Assembly: GCA_008360975.2 (NCBI GenBank)
Contig: CM039184.1
Span: 53,162,797-53,226,796 of the forward strand
From: Lichenostomus cassidix
Lineage: Eukaryota; Chordata; Aves; Passeriformes; Meliphagidae
Reading direction: 5' to 3'
Length of the DNA: 64,000 bases
How positions within the stretch are numbered: the first letter of the stretch is position 1; each line of letters starts with the position of its first letter. Both the position numbers and the translations under genes were made by a program. A model generated the notes under the pieces. It worked only from the letters and a program-made list of their open reading frames with translations. It did not search any database and was not told where the DNA came from. Shown piece by piece: positions 63,201-64,000 of the stretch.

Positions 63201-63476
63201 GTCATTAATTCTCAGACAACACCCAGTGTCACAGTTGTTACTCTTATGAATAATTGTTTAAAATCTTGTCTATGAATGTTTTTAGGGTTAGGTAGTTATA
63301 GTCAGCACATATGGGGCATTCCCAGAAAATTAACACTTTGTATGTTGGGCAGAGTGCTTATGTCAGCTCTCCCCATGGCTCTCATTTGCTAATATATTTT
63401 GGATGATGAATTGTGGTTTAAGTTCTTATACACTCCCAGTATTTAAGTTGCATCTATTGATTTTCAAGAGCTTCCC

Positions 63477-63539
63477 TGTGTCTGTGTGTGTGTGTGTGTG
63501 TGTGTGAGTGTGTGTGTGTGTGAGTGTGTGTGCGCACAC
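63477..63539 (+). repeat. (TG)n microsatellite with GA interruptions
   Basis: About 63 bp of TG units, interrupted twice by GA and ending in GTGCGCACAC. Such alternating purine-pyrimidine DNA can adopt Z-form. Frames over it are Cys/Val or Thr/His repeats and are not genes. Confidence 0.95.
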
Positions 63540-64000
63540 CTTGTAAGAGTGTGTATTGCAGAAGAGAATCTCCGTGTTAATACAGCTGACATGACTTGTA
63601 ACAACCAAACAAAAGAATTTAAGGTAAATCACAAACGAAAGGGAATATCTTCCAGGGTGTTTCAGCTTATGTAAATATACAAGAAAAGGACAAAGGAAGG
63701 TAGAGCAAACTGCTGCCAACAGCCATATCATCAAGGTATTTTTAAGTCAGTTGCAAACATGCAAACGCTTTTCTGTTGGAAACACTACAGACTTCTCCAA
63801 TATGGGCACAGGACTGGTAAAAAAGTGCAAGTTCACGAACTATGAGGAGCTCAGGAAAATGCTGTTGACCTCCAATTAAAACCTCACAAATGATGATCTA
63901 TATCATGTTTTTATGGGTCGTATGTAATGAAGATGTAGTTTCTGTTCCATTCTCAGCAAAGACCTATTTGCATCACATATGTCATCATCAGAGAAGATGT
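63540..64000. other. Right-edge non-coding sequence
   Basis: AT-rich sequence with no recognisable gene, repeat or regulatory cluster. Confidence 0.5.

Larger units (their letters stand above)
61011..63476. other. Non-coding stretch with enhancer-like block
   Basis: No supportable gene. A GC-rich part at 61340-61640 has short frames only, and a CpG-dense patch lies at 61806-61905. From 62740 to 63220 the sequence is AT-rich and dense in octamer-like (TTTGCAT, ATATGCAAA), TAATT homeodomain and RBPJ motifs, which looks like a regulatory element. Confidence 0.45.

Noticed and set aside
63426..63734. ORFs over the TG repeat on both strands
   Set aside because: Translation of a dinucleotide repeat (Cys/Val and Thr/His runs).

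Overview
The window reads as vertebrate nuclear DNA, most likely from a bird. The composition is AT-rich with very few CpGs, except for one strong CpG island. The recognisable interspersed repeats are CR1 LINE fragments. Several have the 3' end typical of avian CR1 (ATTCTRTG-type tails), and two minus-strand fragments still read as the C-terminal part of the CR1 reverse-transcriptase protein. CR1 also occurs in crocodilians and turtles, so 'sauropsid, probably bird' is the safe wording.

I can support only one protein-coding gene. A 20-bp coding exon at 8987-9006 on the minus strand encodes MAPVVTG (the last codon is split) and ends in a GTGAGT splice donor. I recognise this peptide, from memory, as the N-terminus of a vertebrate RBPJ (CSL) isoform, the DNA-binding effector of Notch signalling. 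The exon lies in a CpG island (about 8270-9850) with three perfect TCTCGCGAGA palindromes, GC boxes, an E-box, a near-consensus TISU/YY1 element over the start codon, and a perfect match to the CGTGGGAA site that RBPJ itself binds. Positions 1-8986 are then the 5' part of RBPJ intron 1, and the rest of the gene lies beyond the left edge.

Layout. 1-8986: first intron, with one CR1 split by a 98-bp sequence that recurs 987 bp away. 8270-9850: CpG island promoter, perhaps bidirectional. 9850-64000: upstream, apparently non-coding DNA with no exon I can defend. It holds three more CR1 fragments of some length (31962-32482, 57457-57870, 60705-61010), a short CR1 3' end (19250-19342), simple repeats and a 14-bp perfect foldback (56613-56654). 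It also has several AT-rich, homeodomain-site-rich stretches that could be distal enhancers. The best of these (62740-63220) contains two copies of ATTAATTGTGGGAA, each carrying a consensus RBPJ site.

The main idea is regulatory. RBPJ-type sites occur in the promoter of the putative RBPJ gene and as a matched pair about 54 kb upstream, which suggests, but does not show, Notch/RBPJ autoregulation. I found no CRISPR array, rRNA, tRNA, intact transposase, intact retroviral gene or other novel multi-gene system. Nearly all long open frames are chance frames, CpG-island frames or CR1 remnants.
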